Shown piece by piece: positions 5,567 through 5,722 of a stretch of 5,722 bases of DNA. The DNA is from Flavobacteriales bacterium UBA4660 (GTDB taxonomy: Bacteria > Bacteroidota > Bacteroidia > Flavobacteriales_D > Sanyastnellaceae): contig DHLU01000099.1 in NCBI GenBank assembly GCA_002405435.1, positions 1 to 5,722 of the forward strand, read 5' to 3'. The translations under genes and the position numbers were made by a program. The notes beneath the pieces are model-generated. The model made no database searches, was not told the origin of the DNA, and saw only the letters and a list, made by a program, of their open reading frames with translations. Within the stretch, counting starts at the first letter, position 1, and each line of letters starts with the position of its first letter.

Positions 5567-5722
5567 TTAACCAAAACCAAAACCTCGCTTAAGAAATCAG
5601 CGAGTCGGTGTTTTAACGCAAGGGACGCGCATTTAGTTCGGGTGAAAAAGTGAAAATTTTTAAAAATATCGGCTTATCCCACTCTCCTTAACCGGCGCCT
5701 GGTGTGAGGCGTGCCGAACATG
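5567..5722. other. AT-rich non-coding region, probable upstream region of a gene beyond the window
   Basis: No coding region is supported here. It starts with two tandem CCAAAA units plus CC (5571-5584), then an inverted repeat CTCGCT/AGCGAG (5584-5604). It then runs through an A/T-tract segment (about 5645-5669, AAAAAGTGAAAATTTTTAAA...) and ends with CGCCT/AGGCG (5696-5700/5707-5711) and an ATG as the last three bases. The octamer CCTTAACC occurs twice (5565-5572 and 5686-5693). The A/T tracts could be an UP-element-like promoter region for a rightward gene, but no clear TAnnTTTG follows. Confidence 0.4.
5584..5604. repeat. Inverted repeat downstream of the folP terminator
   Basis: CTCGCT (5584-5589) and AGCGAG (5599-5604) flank a 9-nt spacer, TAAGAAATC. 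The TCGGTGTTTT that follows gives only a short U-tract at a distance, so it is at best a weak backup terminator. It could also be an operator for the next gene. Confidence 0.35.

Noticed and set aside
4978..5580. 200-codon minus-strand open frame antisense to folP
   Set aside because: It runs through the folP terminator and covers conserved folP motifs in antisense; the protein matches nothing recognised.
5571..5584. CCAAAA tandem units as the start of a CRISPR or satellite array
   Set aside because: Only two full 6-nt units occur, with no spacers and no continuation.
5674..5683. TTATCCCACT as a DnaA box and the A/T tract as a replication origin
   Set aside because: Only the first six bases fit TTATCCACA, no cluster of boxes is present, and no dnaA or other origin gene is seen.

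Overview
The window looks like an ordinary chromosomal stretch from a member of the Bacteroidota (Bacteroidetes) with moderately high GC, a little above 50% by eye. The phylum call rests on three points. First, a protein with two DUF1599/Nmad1 repeats is divergent from folP. Second, next to it is a DoxX/MauE-type membrane protein with a thioredoxin-like C-terminus, of the kind called BT_3928-like in Bacteroides. Third, most starts lack a strong Shine-Dalgarno sequence. Genus cannot be read from the sequence.

Layout, left to right. Bases 1-118 hold no gene I can support. mazG (nucleoside triphosphate pyrophosphohydrolase, 119-895, minus) is divergent from a small acylphosphatase gene, acyP (928-1194, plus). 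acyP converges on a minus-strand run of three genes read right to left: a DUF1599/Nmad1 double-domain protein (4544-3993), the DoxX/BT_3928-like membrane protein (3848-2496) and a DppB/OppB-type ABC transporter permease (2473-1223). The last two are 22 bp apart and are probably cotranscribed. A 144-bp gap separates DUF1599 from the DoxX gene and contains a possible 36-codon leader ORF that overlaps the DoxX start by ATGA. folP (dihydropteroate synthase, 4609-5472, plus) is divergent from DUF1599 across 64 bp that contain the palindrome CAAATTTG, close to the Bacteroidota -7 promoter consensus on both strands. folP ends in a clear intrinsic terminator (5535-5566). The last ~150 bp are non-coding and AT-rich, probably leading to a gene beyond the window.

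Functionally this is mostly housekeeping. MazG hydrolyses non-canonical or excess NTPs, acylphosphatase hydrolyses acyl phosphates, DHPS makes dihydropteroate for folate, and the permease is one subunit of a peptide/nickel-type importer or related system whose other subunits are not here. The two least understood genes are the DUF1599 protein and the DoxX-thioredoxin-like fusion. I found no CRISPR array, insertion sequence, phage gene, toxin-antitoxin pair, tRNA or rRNA, and nothing that amounts to a defence or mobile system. The best leads are the DUF1599-folP divergent pair, the fusion protein with a thioredoxin-like domain that lacks CxxC, and the enlarged permease.
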